64,000 bases of DNA from JAAYFJ01 sp964344295 (GCA_964344295.1 CAYFMR010000001.1:62001-126000), one strand, 5' to 3'. Positions 34,102 through 43,486 are shown, counted from the stretch's first letter. Notes: generated by a model from the sequence alone, not told the origin. Translations and numbers: made by a program.

Positions 34102-35216
34102 TGATTCTCCTCCCCTTCTCCTATTTCTAACTCATAGATTAAAGTGCGTAGTTGATAGCCAGCTGGAACTTCTACAGACCAAGTTTGTTCGGAGCGTTCC
34201 AAAACCTTGCGAACAGCAGTTCCTCTGGAATCCACCAACCCAACATAAAGTTGCCCCTTCAAAGGACTTTGTGCCTGCATCTCTACCATCAAATGGCTAG
34301 ACAGATCACTTTTAAGCCACGGCAAAGAAATATGTAATTGGCCCGGAACATTTCGACTGATTAAGCGATAATTCACAATGCCTTCCTGCTCATCCACCAC
34401 ATGCACTGTTGAGGCCTCATGGTTAACATAATATCGCAACTGATCTAGATCGACCATTGTTTCGTGAATACTTTCCGTTTCAGAATGCAGTGTATCGTTT
34501 GTTGTTTTCTCAGTGACAGTGGACTCTGAAAATAGTCTTGGGCTATCATTGGCAGCTAAAATCTCCTCTTGCAGTTGGCCCGCTTCTTGTCCATCCACTT
34601 CTTCTTTTATGGCTGGCTTACCTAGTGACGTGAAGCTAGTCATGGCATACTGTGTCAAAGGTTTCTCACTTAAAAGAGCCAGATTCTCTTCTACACGTAT
34701 CCAACCATCTTCTCCCCATACCAGGTCTAAATCTTTTGTGCTAATCTCCGGAAAAAAGCTTCTTCTTTTTTGGTATACGGACACCAATTGTCCTGGAGGA
34801 ATATGATAAATCATGTGAAATGGATACTCATAGGGAAACTCTGCTGTTTCTGCGTCTTGTGGTGCCCCACTAATCTCTTCCAATAACAATATTTTGTCTT
34901 TTCTCATCTGTGCCTGAAAGGCAACCAAACGTTCTTTTCCATCATCATCGGCCACAACAAATGGCAATTCATCAAGTACTTGCTTGATCTGTATTTCGAC
35001 CTCTTGTTGCTGTCGATAGAGGTCATTTAGTTCTTCCTTAGTAGGCAGCGTTGCCAACTCGTCTTTGAGCGTATCGTATTGCCTTTTGGCAGGAATAATT
35101 AAAAAGTTCCCCACCACATAGGTCGTTAGCAGAAAAAGAAATGCGACCAACAACACCTGCTCTCTAAGCGTTCGTTGATTCCATTGTTTTTTTAGCCATT
35201 GTAAGAGGTCATTCAT
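34068..35216 (-). CDS. PilO-like pilus alignment protein (position-based)
   Basis: A 382-residue bitopic membrane protein: a short cytoplasmic N-terminus, one transmembrane helix (about 20-42), then a coiled coil (YDTLKDELATLPTKEELNDLYRQ) as in PilO/GspM, and a longer extracytoplasmic part with an acidic, Ser/Thr-rich linker near 215-250 and a beta-rich C-terminal domain. That is nearly twice the length of ordinary PilO, so it may be a PilO with an extra domain. It follows the PilN-like gene by four bases. No direct family match is claimed beyond topology and order. Confidence 0.6.
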   Translation of the reverse strand: MNDLLQWLKKQWNQRTLREQVLLVAFLFLLTTYVVGNFLIIPAKRQYDTLKDELATLPTKEELNDLYRQQQEVEIQIKQVLDELPFVVADDDGKERLVAFQAQMRKDKILLLEEISGAPQDAETAEFPYEYPFHMIYHIPPGQLVSVYQKRRSFFPEISTKDLDLVWGEDGWIRVEENLALLSEKPLTQYAMTSFTSLGKPAIKEEVDGQEAGQLQEEILAANDSPRLFSESTVTEKTTNDTLHSETESIHETMVDLDQLRYYVNHEASTVHVVDEQEGIVNYRLISRNVPGQLHISLPWLKSDLSSHLMVEMQAQSPLKGQLYVGLVDSRGTAVRKVLERSEQTWSVEVPAGYQLRTLIYELEIGEGEENQWVIKKISLQQ

Positions 35217-35220
35217 AACT

Positions 35221-35730
35221 TCACCTCATGCGATACGTCAAGTCAGCATATTGATAGTGATCATCTACCCGCAATAATTCACAGCCGTTGAAGATTGCAG
35301 GCGGTTCATTCGTTATCATGTTCTGCCCCGCTTGTGTACGAATCGTAACTAACCATTGATCGGCTGTCTTTTGCATCGATATAAGTTTCGTCGTTTCATT
35401 CTCCATCGCTTTGATCAGATTTAATTCATCATCTGTAAAGAGGGCGTTAGCCTTTGCTTCATCCATGGTATTCATGCTAGCCAACAGTGTTTGGTTTTGT
35501 TCCAGATTTTCCCGTAAAGCTTCATATTCCTCCAATGAAGCCTGTGCTGTCTGATTGGCTATTTGTCGTTCCATCTTTACGGCTGAAGCTCGATAATAGA
35601 TCAATAAAGTTGCTAAGCACAATGCTAATACAAGATAAGCCATGAGTATATAATGACCTTCTTTTTTTGTTTGTTGATAAAGCGTGTCTGAAGCCCACGT
35701 CCCATTAAAATTTAATGCCCTTTTATTCAC
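35221..35730 (-). CDS. PilN-like pilus assembly protein (position-based)
   Basis: A 169-residue bitopic protein: cytoplasmic N-terminus (MNKRALNFNGTW, where PilN has its PilM-binding INLLP-like segment), a transmembrane helix at about 27-47, a coiled coil (MERQIANQTAQASLEEYEALRENLEQ) and a small ferredoxin-like C-terminal domain. The topology and the place between the PilM-like and PilO-like genes fit PilN. It overlaps the PilM-like gene by eight bases. Confidence 0.6.
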   Translation of the reverse strand: MNKRALNFNGTWASDTLYQQTKKEGHYILMAYLVLALCLATLLIYYRASAVKMERQIANQTAQASLEEYEALRENLEQNQTLLASMNTMDEAKANALFTDDELNLIKAMENETTKLISMQKTADQWLVTIRTQAGQNMITNEPPAIFNGCELLRVDDHYQYADLTYRMR

Positions 35731-36661
35731 GTAGCAAACCTCCCCAAACGCTTAACCATTTCCAATCGTCAAACTCGATCGGAGCACCTTTCCATATTTG
35801 GGGTAAAGGTTCAAAGGCTAAGTTACAGTACTCCTCAATGCGTTCTTCCAACGTTTTTGATCCCAGAAAAACCTCGTCTATGAAATAAGTTTTGGCAGAA
35901 TGAGCTATCTCATCACAGATAAAAGGATATAAGTCATTGAAAAATTGATAGACAGACTCTTCGATACGTGTACGAAATGGTTTTTCAAAGTTTGACTCTG
36001 CAAAAATGTCTATATGTCCCACCTGAGCCATCATGTGGTCAACGTCCTCCCGTTCACTGTCACGACTAAAAACAGCTCTTCGATAAGAGGTATAGCTTTG
36101 TTGTACATGACCATGGTGAAATGACATCGCCCACAAACCATTATGACGTATAACAAACACGACAGCACGCTCTGGTGTAACTTCTGGCCATAGCCACTTG
36201 CTGAAACTGTTTTCGTCCAAGTCAACCCAGCCTAAAGGGTAATGTACCGCGTTGCATAGTCGTTCAAGACTTTTGATTTGCCGTTGATTGCAACGAACGG
36301 TTGTTAACAAACACTGATCCTTCAAAAATTGGTATTGTACATCCTTAAATGCTACTTTTTCTTCATTGATTTTCAAAAAACTTTTTAACTCTGACTCATT
36401 GGAAATGGGCAAATACTCAGAGGTCACTTCGTCTAACCCGTTCGTCAATAACCAGTTTAGTTTTTTAATCTTTATGCCGTGCCTGGCTTCGTATTTGTTG
36501 AGGATATGAGTCATCATCACTGGGTCTGGCAGTGAAAAATCATAGGCAAATTGGTCATCGCCTGGATAAAATTGCTGAGCAATAATTTTGATTTGGGGCC
36601 CATTATTTTCACTAGTAGCCATAAAAAGCCCATCATTTTTTAGCTGCAACACAGTTTCCAT
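35723..36661 (-). CDS. Protein in PilM position of the pilus operon
   Basis: A 312-residue cytoplasmic protein without membrane segments or obvious motifs. By order (peptidase, this gene, PilN-like, PilO-like) it should be the actin-fold PilM/GspL partner, and FVIRHNGLWAMSFHHGHVQQSYTS could be a phosphate-loop-like beta hairpin of that fold, but I cannot confirm the ATPase motifs. ATG 36661 is taken because AGGAGG lies six bases upstream and the start falls two bases after the peptidase stop; the frame is open far upstream but that overlaps the peptidase gene. Confidence 0.55.
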   Translation of the reverse strand: METVLQLKNDGLFMATSENNGPQIKIIAQQFYPGDDQFAYDFSLPDPVMMTHILNKYEARHGIKIKKLNWLLTNGLDEVTSEYLPISNESELKSFLKINEEKVAFKDVQYQFLKDQCLLTTVRCNQRQIKSLERLCNAVHYPLGWVDLDENSFSKWLWPEVTPERAVVFVIRHNGLWAMSFHHGHVQQSYTSYRRAVFSRDSEREDVDHMMAQVGHIDIFAESNFEKPFRTRIEESVYQFFNDLYPFICDEIAHSAKTYFIDEVFLGSKTLEERIEEYCNLAFEPLPQIWKGAPIEFDDWKWLSVWGGLLRE

Positions 36662-36663
36662 TA

Positions 36664-37212
36664 TCATCCTCCTATGGTCCATAAAAAGCTTAGCGACAAA
36701 TAAAATAGTAGTGGAACTGGTGTATGGCGGGTCACTTTTTTTGCCAATAAGAGAGGAATCAATGTTAACAAAATTAACCACGCCGTCACATGTATAAACG
36801 TTCTAATCTGATCTAGGTCGATCGAACCAAGAAGTAGAAATAACATATCTCCATCACCATCACCCCATGCCGTGGGGTAATAATGATGTAAAATGAATGA
36901 AAGAATCCAAACTACCAGTGCAATCCATAGACTGACACCCGACCAACCATGGCCACATACCAGACTGAGTATTGCAACGGTAAGCAAAGACTCTAGGCGA
37001 ACCTCCAAGGAAATTGCATCTTCTATTCCCACGAATAATATTGACAGAGCCCATAGATATGAACGTAATGAAAGAATCGACAACATGCCAACAGCGATTA
37101 ATGGCATAAGTAAAAACCAAATGGATGTTGGTATCAGATGATCTTTGCTGTTTTTTTGATGCATCCAGTAGCACAAGATAAGCGTGCTACATTGATAAAA
37201 AATCAGACTCAT
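36664..37212 (-). CDS. Short prepilin peptidase, A24 family
   Basis: A 182-residue polytopic membrane protein with about six hydrophobic segments. The two catalytic aspartates are probably in GIEDAISLEV (about 62-71) and GDGDGDMLFLLLG (about 117-129), the second matching the GxGD motif. It is shorter than the usual 230-260 residues: the N-terminal domain with the cysteine cluster and N-methyltransferase function is missing, so the pilins may be cleaved but not N-methylated by this enzyme. It overlaps the pilin gene by four bases, which supports its role as leader peptidase of this pilus. Confidence 0.75.
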   Translation of the reverse strand: MSLIFYQCSTLILCYWMHQKNSKDHLIPTSIWFLLMPLIAVGMLSILSLRSYLWALSILFVGIEDAISLEVRLESLLTVAILSLVCGHGWSGVSLWIALVVWILSFILHHYYPTAWGDGDGDMLFLLLGSIDLDQIRTFIHVTAWLILLTLIPLLLAKKVTRHTPVPLLFYLSLSFLWTIGG

Positions 37213-37541
37213 GGCTCCATCGTGCCAGGAGTAATCGTAATTGCGCCATCCGCCTTTAAGGTTACCGTCCAGTGGTCTGCATCTGCACCTGCGGGAATCG
37301 GAGGATAGCCATCCTCTAAATATTCTTCCACTTCTTTTGTGATATCACCTGTCTTTACACCTTCAGAGGCCTGGTAGAGAATCGCCGCATTCCTGACCAT
37401 ATCCACATTAGCGTTATGTACCACAATCTCCGCTTGCCTTTTTGTTTTAGCTAGGCGCGGAATAGCGGCTGCTAGTAAAATCGCAATAATAGCCAAAACG
37501 ACAACCATTTCAATTAGAGTGAACCCTTTCTTTCGCTGCAT
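37209..37541 (-). CDS. Type IV major pilin-like protein
   Basis: A 110-residue pilin: leader MQRKKG | FTLIEMVVVLAIIAILLAAA with Glu at +5, then RLAKTKRQAE and a small soluble domain. The length is at the lower end for type IVa pilins and similar to GspG-like pilins of Gram-positives. ATG 37541 has AGGAGG seven bases upstream. It lies 10 bp after the platform gene and overlaps the peptidase gene. As the pilin next to the assembly genes it is the likely major subunit. Confidence 0.88.
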   Translation of the reverse strand: MQRKKGFTLIEMVVVLAIIAILLAAAIPRLAKTKRQAEIVVHNANVDMVRNAAILYQASEGVKTGDITKEVEEYLEDGYPPIPAGADADHWTVTLKADGAITITPGTMEP

Positions 37542-37551
37542 AGCATACCTC

Positions 37552-38745
37552 CTAAAGTACATATTGGCTCATTTCGAAAATAGGCAACAACGTTCCTAAC
37601 ATGACAAAAGCGACCATCACGCCTATCACCATAATTGAAATCGGTTCCACAAGCTTAAGGCGTCTTTCTACCATCTCGGTTCGCTGTGCTTTTCTGATCA
37701 TATATAGCTCCTCCATTGACTCTATCAATACCTTGCCTCGCTCTCCTCGCTTGATAAACGAATTAAAATATGAAGAATACAGTTTTGTGTTTTCCAAAGC
37801 TATTGCGACGGAGGTGCCAGCGTCTATTTCCACCAAAGCACCATGAAGTTGGGCTCTGACATAAGGGTTATGGGTGTGATCGGCTATAAATGACAGCGCT
37901 TGTTGCAAAGGGATAGCATTTTTATGCATTAAAATGATGCTTTCTAGTAGTTCGACTTCTCGCTTCATTTGCAAACTACTCTTCCATGGTACGTGATGTG
38001 TAATCCATTGATGCCAAACCTCTCCTTTAGTGGCACGGTAGCTGTAAGTGATTCCTAAGCGTATCATAACCACCAAAAACAAAAATATGATAGCTATAGA
38101 TACAGCATGTTGACCTACCCATAGCATCATACGGGATGAAAGTGGCCAAAGATGAATGGGCACCTCCTGCATTAATTGCGCAAATACAGGAAACACAAAT
38201 CTGGTGATCATGAGAATGGCACCAAATAAGCATATCATCAGAATTGCTGGGTACATGATGGCTTTGGCAACCTTAGATCGTGTGTCAAGTTTTGCGCCTA
38301 ATAGTCGTTGGATGCTTTTAAGTGACTCCACATCTTTTCCAATCGTTTCGCCAAGCTTCATCCAATCCAAATACGATTGATCTAGCAAATTTAATTGTCG
38401 AAACGCATCGGCAGGTGTCATACCCGAACTCAATTTGTTAGACACCTCGGTTAAAAGTTGTTGACGTTTAGAAGCTTTCTTTTCGCTCTGAGCCATAATC
38501 TCAACCGCAGAAGCCGCATCCATTCCCAAATCCATCATCACACCCATCTGAGTCACTAGGCGATACTGCTCTTTTTTACTAAGCTTGGCACGTGCAGGAA
38601 TCAACTCAGGCACAATCGGCTCCACTGATATGGGTCTGCGGTTTGACTGTAATAGTTGTACTACGACTTGATCTTGGTCTTCAGCTTGTATGATGCCAGT
38701 TTCAATGAGCCCATCTTCGCCGATGCATTTATATTGATACTTCAT
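37552..38745 (-). CDS. pilC: Type II secretion/type IV pilus inner-membrane platform protein, PilC/GspF family
   Basis: A 397-residue protein with two T2SSF domains. The N-terminal part begins with the ARAKLSKKEQYRLVTQMGVMMDLGMDAASAVEIM segment; two central hydrophobic helices (about 165-195 and 215-240) and a C-terminal helix (SIMVIGVMVAFVMLGTLLPIF) fit PilC topology. It overlaps the ATPase gene by four bases. It would couple the motor to pilin polymerisation. Confidence 0.9.
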   Translation of the reverse strand: MKYQYKCIGEDGLIETGIIQAEDQDQVVVQLLQSNRRPISVEPIVPELIPARAKLSKKEQYRLVTQMGVMMDLGMDAASAVEIMAQSEKKASKRQQLLTEVSNKLSSGMTPADAFRQLNLLDQSYLDWMKLGETIGKDVESLKSIQRLLGAKLDTRSKVAKAIMYPAILMICLFGAILMITRFVFPVFAQLMQEVPIHLWPLSSRMMLWVGQHAVSIAIIFLFLVVMIRLGITYSYRATKGEVWHQWITHHVPWKSSLQMKREVELLESIILMHKNAIPLQQALSFIADHTHNPYVRAQLHGALVEIDAGTSVAIALENTKLYSSYFNSFIKRGERGKVLIESMEELYMIRKAQRTEMVERRLKLVEPISIMVIGVMVAFVMLGTLLPIFEMSQYVL

Positions 38746-40145
38746 GACTCCCTCATACTTAGTTTTACACGTTCATAATCGTTCATAGAGATAATGCCTT
38801 GCTCCAATAAGGCCTTCGCCTGCTCTTCTAAGGGTTGATAGTGCACTAATGTTTTCGCCACTTCTAATAACTGATTATAGTGGCTATGACCATGGATTTC
38901 TGCCACAAAGTCCCGAGTCATAGGCAAGTATTCATATAATGCTTTGCGTCGCAGGTAACCATCTTGGCATTTTTCACAGCCCTGAGGTTTGTACACAGGA
39001 AAACCCATCGCAACCGTGCCCTCATCATCCTGTATCTTGCAGTCTTCACAAAGGATGCCCACAAGACGTTGTGATAAGATACCTACCACCGACGATTTTA
39101 ATTGATAGCGCTCCACCCCCATATCAAGGAGTCTAAATATGGCCATAATGCTATTGGACGCATGCAGCGTAGTGACAACGAGTTGTCCTGTAATACCGGC
39201 CTGAATCATCGTTTGTGCGGTAACACTATCTCTTGTCTCTCCCACAAATAATACATCCGGGTCCAGCCGCAATATTGACCGCAATCCACGATGAAAAGAT
39301 AAGCCTATCCCCTCATTGACTTCCATTTGATTTGCACCATAGATAGTGTACTCCACTGGATCTTCTAACGTCATTAAATTGATATTTTGAAGATTTAAAT
39401 GATTTAAAAGGGCGTAGGCGGTCGTTGTTTTTCCCTCTCCAGTTGGTCCAACAATCAACAAAGCTCCGCTTTGATGTTTCAGTAATTTGATTAACTCTTT
39501 TTCTAATTGTTGATCAATGCCCAATTGGGAAAGGGATAGACGTTGTTCTTGGTAATGGAGTAACCTAATCACCATTTTTTCTCCGAAAAGAGTGGGGATG
39601 GTCGCAATTCTCGCATCGATTTCACTATCACCATAGGCATAGGTTAATTTCCCATCTTGAGGCAAGCGTTGATTAGAGACGTCCATTTTAGCTCTCACTT
39701 TAATGGCATTTTTTAATAATTCACCCTGTTCTGTAGAAATGCGATCCAACTCGCGCAACAATCCATCAATGCGCCGCTTGACTATGACACAACTATCACA
39801 TGGATCTAAGTGAATATCCGTAGCATTATGATTCAAAGCATCATTCATCAAGTGATGCCAATAAGATATGGCGTCACCATTATTTATGATTCTGCTCGAC
39901 GGCTCATATTCACGATCCCAAACATGAATAAAAAGCCGTCCATTCACACGCATAGCTAATTGATCTACGACATGAGAAAGCGGCTTTTTTTTGAAATGAA
40001 AGTGATGGTAACCAAATTGCTGGCCACCATAAACAAACTGTAACTCTTTTTGCTCTGGTATTGAGAATATGCTATCATCACAAATTTCCGGAAATGATTC
40101 TGTTCCCGATTGCTGCACCCAGGAAATGCGATTATCCCTATCCAT
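38742..40145 (-). CDS. pilB: Type IV pilus assembly ATPase, PilB/GspE family
   Basis: A 467-residue secretion ATPase. Walker A is GPTGEGKTTT, where the position before GK is Glu rather than the common Ser; the Asp box is LEDPVEY, Walker B is LRLDPDVLFVGETRD, and the His box is TTLHASNS. A four-cysteine zinc site follows (CEDC ... CEKC). The N-terminal MshEN-like region is reduced. ATG 40145 has GGAGG upstream; it begins 15 bp after recN. No PilT retraction ATPase is in the cluster. Function as extension motor is family knowledge. Confidence 0.92.
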   Translation of the reverse strand: MDRDNRISWVQQSGTESFPEICDDSIFSIPEQKELQFVYGGQQFGYHHFHFKKKPLSHVVDQLAMRVNGRLFIHVWDREYEPSSRIINNGDAISYWHHLMNDALNHNATDIHLDPCDSCVIVKRRIDGLLRELDRISTEQGELLKNAIKVRAKMDVSNQRLPQDGKLTYAYGDSEIDARIATIPTLFGEKMVIRLLHYQEQRLSLSQLGIDQQLEKELIKLLKHQSGALLIVGPTGEGKTTTAYALLNHLNLQNINLMTLEDPVEYTIYGANQMEVNEGIGLSFHRGLRSILRLDPDVLFVGETRDSVTAQTMIQAGITGQLVVTTLHASNSIMAIFRLLDMGVERYQLKSSVVGILSQRLVGILCEDCKIQDDEGTVAMGFPVYKPQGCEKCQDGYLRRKALYEYLPMTRDFVAEIHGHSHYNQLLEVAKTLVHYQPLEEQAKALLEQGIISMNDYERVKLSMRES

Positions 40146-40160
40146 CGTGATCCTCCAGGC

Positions 40161-41828
40161 TTAATCTTGATCAATCAGACTCTTCATGCTCTCCATCATA
40201 GACTCTAAGGCAACGCCACCACCAATCATATGAGCCAGTTCTTCTAAACGCCCCTTACGGTCCAGCTGAGTTAGTGAGGACACTGTTCTTCCTTCTAGTA
40301 TCTCTTTTTCTACGCGATAGTGACTATCCCCAAGGGCGGCTATTTGTGGCAAATGTGTAATCGTCAAAACTTGAAGATGGTGACTTAATTTCTTTAATGC
40401 TTGGCCAACTACTTTAGCAGCATGGCCACTAATGCCAGAATCTATCTCATCATAAATAATTGTAAAACCAGTATGGCTTTGATGCTTTAACAAATTCATA
40501 GCCAGTGTCATGCGGCTAAGTTCACCCCCTGAAGCCACCATTTCCACAGGTCGCAACTTTTCACCCACATTAGTAGAGATGAGAAATCGCACATCATCTT
40601 GGCCTGTTCGTTGCAACGAGCCAGGCTCTCGTAAAATCTTAAATTGCGTATGGGGTAGGTCAAGTTGCTGCATCTCATGCACTAAGCCTGTTTCCACAGT
40701 CTCAGCCAGTTGCTCACGAGAACGAGTCAATTTTTTCGCCACTCCTATCGCTTCAGCGTAGGCAATATCTACCCTATTTTGTAAGCTTTCGTAATGCTTT
40801 TCATACGTCTCCAAAAACTGCAAACGATCCACTAGCTGCTGATAAAACTGTCTAATCGCATCAATGTTATGGCCATACTTCGACTTAAGGGTGTACAGTG
40901 CTTCGCGACGTTCTTGCAATTGAGATAGCGTTTCTGCATCGACGACAAGCGATGCGCTTTCACGGTGTAGCTCAGAAGCAACATCTTGTAACTCAATCGC
41001 TACAGACTCTACACGACTGACGAGTTCTTTGAAGGTAGAATCATATTCCGTAGCATGGTGACATTCTCGAGCTACTTCATCTAGGGTAGAAGAAATCCCT
41101 GGCGACAGCTCGTCCCCGGTTAAAGCGTAACCCAAATTTTCATAAGCTCGTTTTATATCAGCTATATTCTCCGCTCGCGCTAAAGTTTCTTCAAACTCTT
41201 CTTCGGAGAACTCTTCTAACCCAAAAGAGTCAATTTCTTTTTGTTGATAGTTTAATAAATCCATTTCGCGATGTCGGCTCTCTTCATCCATCGTCATCGA
41301 CTGCAGTTCCTGATACAACTGATACCATTGTTGATAAGCTTGTTCCATGTCAATCAGTAGTTGTCGATGGGCAGCGTCGCCGTATCCATCTAGTAACTCC
41401 AAGTGATGATCACGATTGAGAAGAATTTGAGTGCTGTGTTGGCCGATGATATCCACTAATGTACTAACTAAAAGCGTCGCTTTTTCCACTGTTACCTTAG
41501 AGCCATTTAAAAATGTTTCCGATGGTTTGTCAGCATGAATCACACGTTTAATCGTCACTACATCAGAATACGCCATATCCATTTCGCGTAATACAGACTG
41601 TGTCTGCGCATTTTCTTTGATGCGAAAAGAAGCTTCTATCAACGCAAACTCCTGTTCATTGCGTATTTTTTCGCGAGATGCACGGGCCCCCAAAATAATG
41701 GATAACCCATCGATGATCATAGACTTCCCTGCTCCTGTCTCACCCGTAAACACGTTAAAATTGGGTGAGAAGTCAACGGTCATTTCATCAATAAGCACAA
41801 AGTTTTTAATGTGTAGGGTTTGCAGCAT
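40161..41828 (-). CDS. recN: DNA repair protein RecN
   Basis: A 555-residue SMC-like repair ATPase. Walker A is GETGAGKSM near residue 30, a short coiled coil runs through about 160-360 with the characteristic QQKEIDSFGL segment, and the C-terminal lobe has SGGELSRMTLAMNLL, Walker B IIYDEIDSGISG and ITHLPQIAALGD. The ATG follows the tlyA stop with no gap. In spore formers recN is normally followed by spoIVB; here the pilus operon begins 15 bp downstream. Confidence 0.96.
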   Translation of the reverse strand: MLQTLHIKNFVLIDEMTVDFSPNFNVFTGETGAGKSMIIDGLSIILGARASREKIRNEQEFALIEASFRIKENAQTQSVLREMDMAYSDVVTIKRVIHADKPSETFLNGSKVTVEKATLLVSTLVDIIGQHSTQILLNRDHHLELLDGYGDAAHRQLLIDMEQAYQQWYQLYQELQSMTMDEESRHREMDLLNYQQKEIDSFGLEEFSEEEFEETLARAENIADIKRAYENLGYALTGDELSPGISSTLDEVARECHHATEYDSTFKELVSRVESVAIELQDVASELHRESASLVVDAETLSQLQERREALYTLKSKYGHNIDAIRQFYQQLVDRLQFLETYEKHYESLQNRVDIAYAEAIGVAKKLTRSREQLAETVETGLVHEMQQLDLPHTQFKILREPGSLQRTGQDDVRFLISTNVGEKLRPVEMVASGGELSRMTLAMNLLKHQSHTGFTIIYDEIDSGISGHAAKVVGQALKKLSHHLQVLTITHLPQIAALGDSHYRVEKEILEGRTVSSLTQLDRKGRLEELAHMIGGGVALESMMESMKSLIDQD

Positions 41829-42635
41829 TTAATCTCTCAACTCCTGAAAAGCTTCATTGACTACTTTAGAAATCAACGCTGGCGTTAGTTTCTCCTGCTC
41901 ATCGAGTACAACATGGGCCAGATATTCTCGATTGCCTTTCGCTCCTTGAATAGGAGAAAAACTTAAGTTTTTGATATAGAAGCCAATATCGCGCCATTTT
42001 TCCATCACGCGTTTAATAATTTCTTCATGTAGTGCAGGGTCTTTAATCACGCCATGCTTTCCTACTTCCTCTCTTTCTGCTTCAAATTGCGGCTTGATTA
42101 AAATCACACCAGACGCATTGGAAGTCAGTAGTTCTTTTACCGCGGGTAGAATCAGCGCTGTTGAAATAAAGCTGACGTCCATAGAGAAAAAATCTGCTCT
42201 TTCAGGTACATCTTCTTTCGTTATGTAGCGAGCATTGCAACGCTCTAAAACAACAACTCGAGGATCTTGTCGTAATGTCCAATCAAGCTGTCCGTAGCCA
42301 ACATCGATGGCATAAACTTTTCTTACTCCACTTTGGAGCATGACATCTGTGAAGCCACCAGTCGAAGCACCAATGTCTAGGGCAATTGCTTGAGAGGTAT
42401 CCAGTTGAAAAAAATCCAAAGCTTTCTTTAGCTTTAATCCTCCGCGGCTCACAAAAGGAAGCGCCTCTTTTTTTAATGTTAAAATAGTCGAATCATCGAT
42501 CATCTGTCCAGCTTTATAAATCGGTTTTTCCTCGTGATAAACCGCTCCTTCCATGATCAGACGCTTGGCCTTTTCTCGTGTTGGAGCCAACCCTAAATGA
42601 ACCATATGCTGATCTGCACGCACTTTTTTAGCCAT
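41829..42635 (-). CDS. tlyA: TlyA-family rRNA (cytidine-2'-O)-methyltransferase
   Basis: A 268-residue protein: N-terminal S4 RNA-binding domain (RADQHMVHLGLAPTREKAKRLIMEGAV), the family's FVSRGGLKLKKAL, then an FtsJ-like Rossmann fold with DIGASTGGFTDVML as the SAM site and IKPQFEAEREEVGKHG near the catalytic centre. Relatives methylate 16S and 23S rRNA, and were formerly called hemolysins. It overlaps ispA by one base. nadK and argR, often between tlyA and recN in relatives, are absent. Confidence 0.92.
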   Translation of the reverse strand: MAKKVRADQHMVHLGLAPTREKAKRLIMEGAVYHEEKPIYKAGQMIDDSTILTLKKEALPFVSRGGLKLKKALDFFQLDTSQAIALDIGASTGGFTDVMLQSGVRKVYAIDVGYGQLDWTLRQDPRVVVLERCNARYITKEDVPERADFFSMDVSFISTALILPAVKELLTSNASGVILIKPQFEAEREEVGKHGVIKDPALHEEIIKRVMEKWRDIGFYIKNLSFSPIQGAKGNREYLAHVVLDEQEKLTPALISKVVNEAFQELRD

Positions 42636-43486
42636 TAATAGCTCCTATACGATAAGAGAGATGCCAGCTTAAACACTTGCGAAAAGGCAGAAATTCCTTC
42701 AATACATGCCAATGCTTGATCAGTATGATCTTCCACTAACCTTTGTGCTTCTTCTTTACCTTTTAGTGTGGCAAATGTTGGCTTTTCAATCTTTACATCT
42801 TCTTCATAATCTAAGATATCATCTCTAATTTGAAACGCACGGCCTAATAAACTGCCAAACTTCTCCATCCGCGCCAATTCTGCTGAACTCTCTCCCGCTA
42901 GAATGACCGGAATCATACAGGCAGCCTTAAACAAGGCGACCGTCTTTCCATCTATCATGTCGAGTAATAATTCTCCATCGTAATCCTGGATCGTATAAAT
43001 CATATCCATGACCTGCCCACCTACCATGCCATGAAAGCCAGACATGGTGAACAACAGACTAGCTGCCTTTAATCCGCAGTGGGCATCTCCTTCTTTGGCT
43101 GCCAAATGGGAGAAAAGTAAACGTGCTGCTTTATTTAGCAGGGCATCCCCAGCTAAAATTCCCATCGCCTCACCAAAGACAACATGATTTGTCGGCTTGC
43201 CGCGACGTTCTATATCATTATCCATTGCTGGCAAATCATCGTGGATCAGTGAATATGTGTGAATCATCTCCAAAGCTCCAGCGAACGGCAGGAGTTCTTG
43301 CTCTGCTACTCCATAAGCCTCCCCTACCAGCATTAAAAACAAAGGACGCAGACGCTTTCCACCGGATAACAGGCTATACCGCATCGATGCAACAAGTTGT
43401 TGTAATGCTTTATCTTCTGATGAGTCTAATACAGATTCCAAATAATGATCGATCTTGCTTATCGTTGGGTTAAACTCTTGCAGCAT
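42635..43486 (-). CDS. ispA: Polyprenyl (farnesyl/geranyl) diphosphate synthase
   Basis: A 283-residue trans-isoprenyl diphosphate synthase. The first Asp-rich motif is DDLPAMDNDIERRG with the two-residue insertion of type II enzymes, and the second is DDILDYEEDV; GGKRLRP and GKTVALFKAA complete the active site. Length and the DDLPAMD form indicate a farnesyl-diphosphate-type short-chain product. It lies in the xseA-xseB-ispA-tlyA order; dxs, which often follows ispA, is missing here. IspH of the same pathway is fused to S1 at 9506-11536. Confidence 0.93.
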   Translation of the reverse strand: MLQEFNPTISKIDHYLESVLDSSEDKALQQLVASMRYSLLSGGKRLRPLFLMLVGEAYGVAEQELLPFAGALEMIHTYSLIHDDLPAMDNDIERRGKPTNHVVFGEAMGILAGDALLNKAARLLFSHLAAKEGDAHCGLKAASLLFTMSGFHGMVGGQVMDMIYTIQDYDGELLLDMIDGKTVALFKAACMIPVILAGESSAELARMEKFGSLLGRAFQIRDDILDYEEDVKIEKPTFATLKGKEEAQRLVEDHTDQALACIEGISAFSQVFKLASLLSYRSY

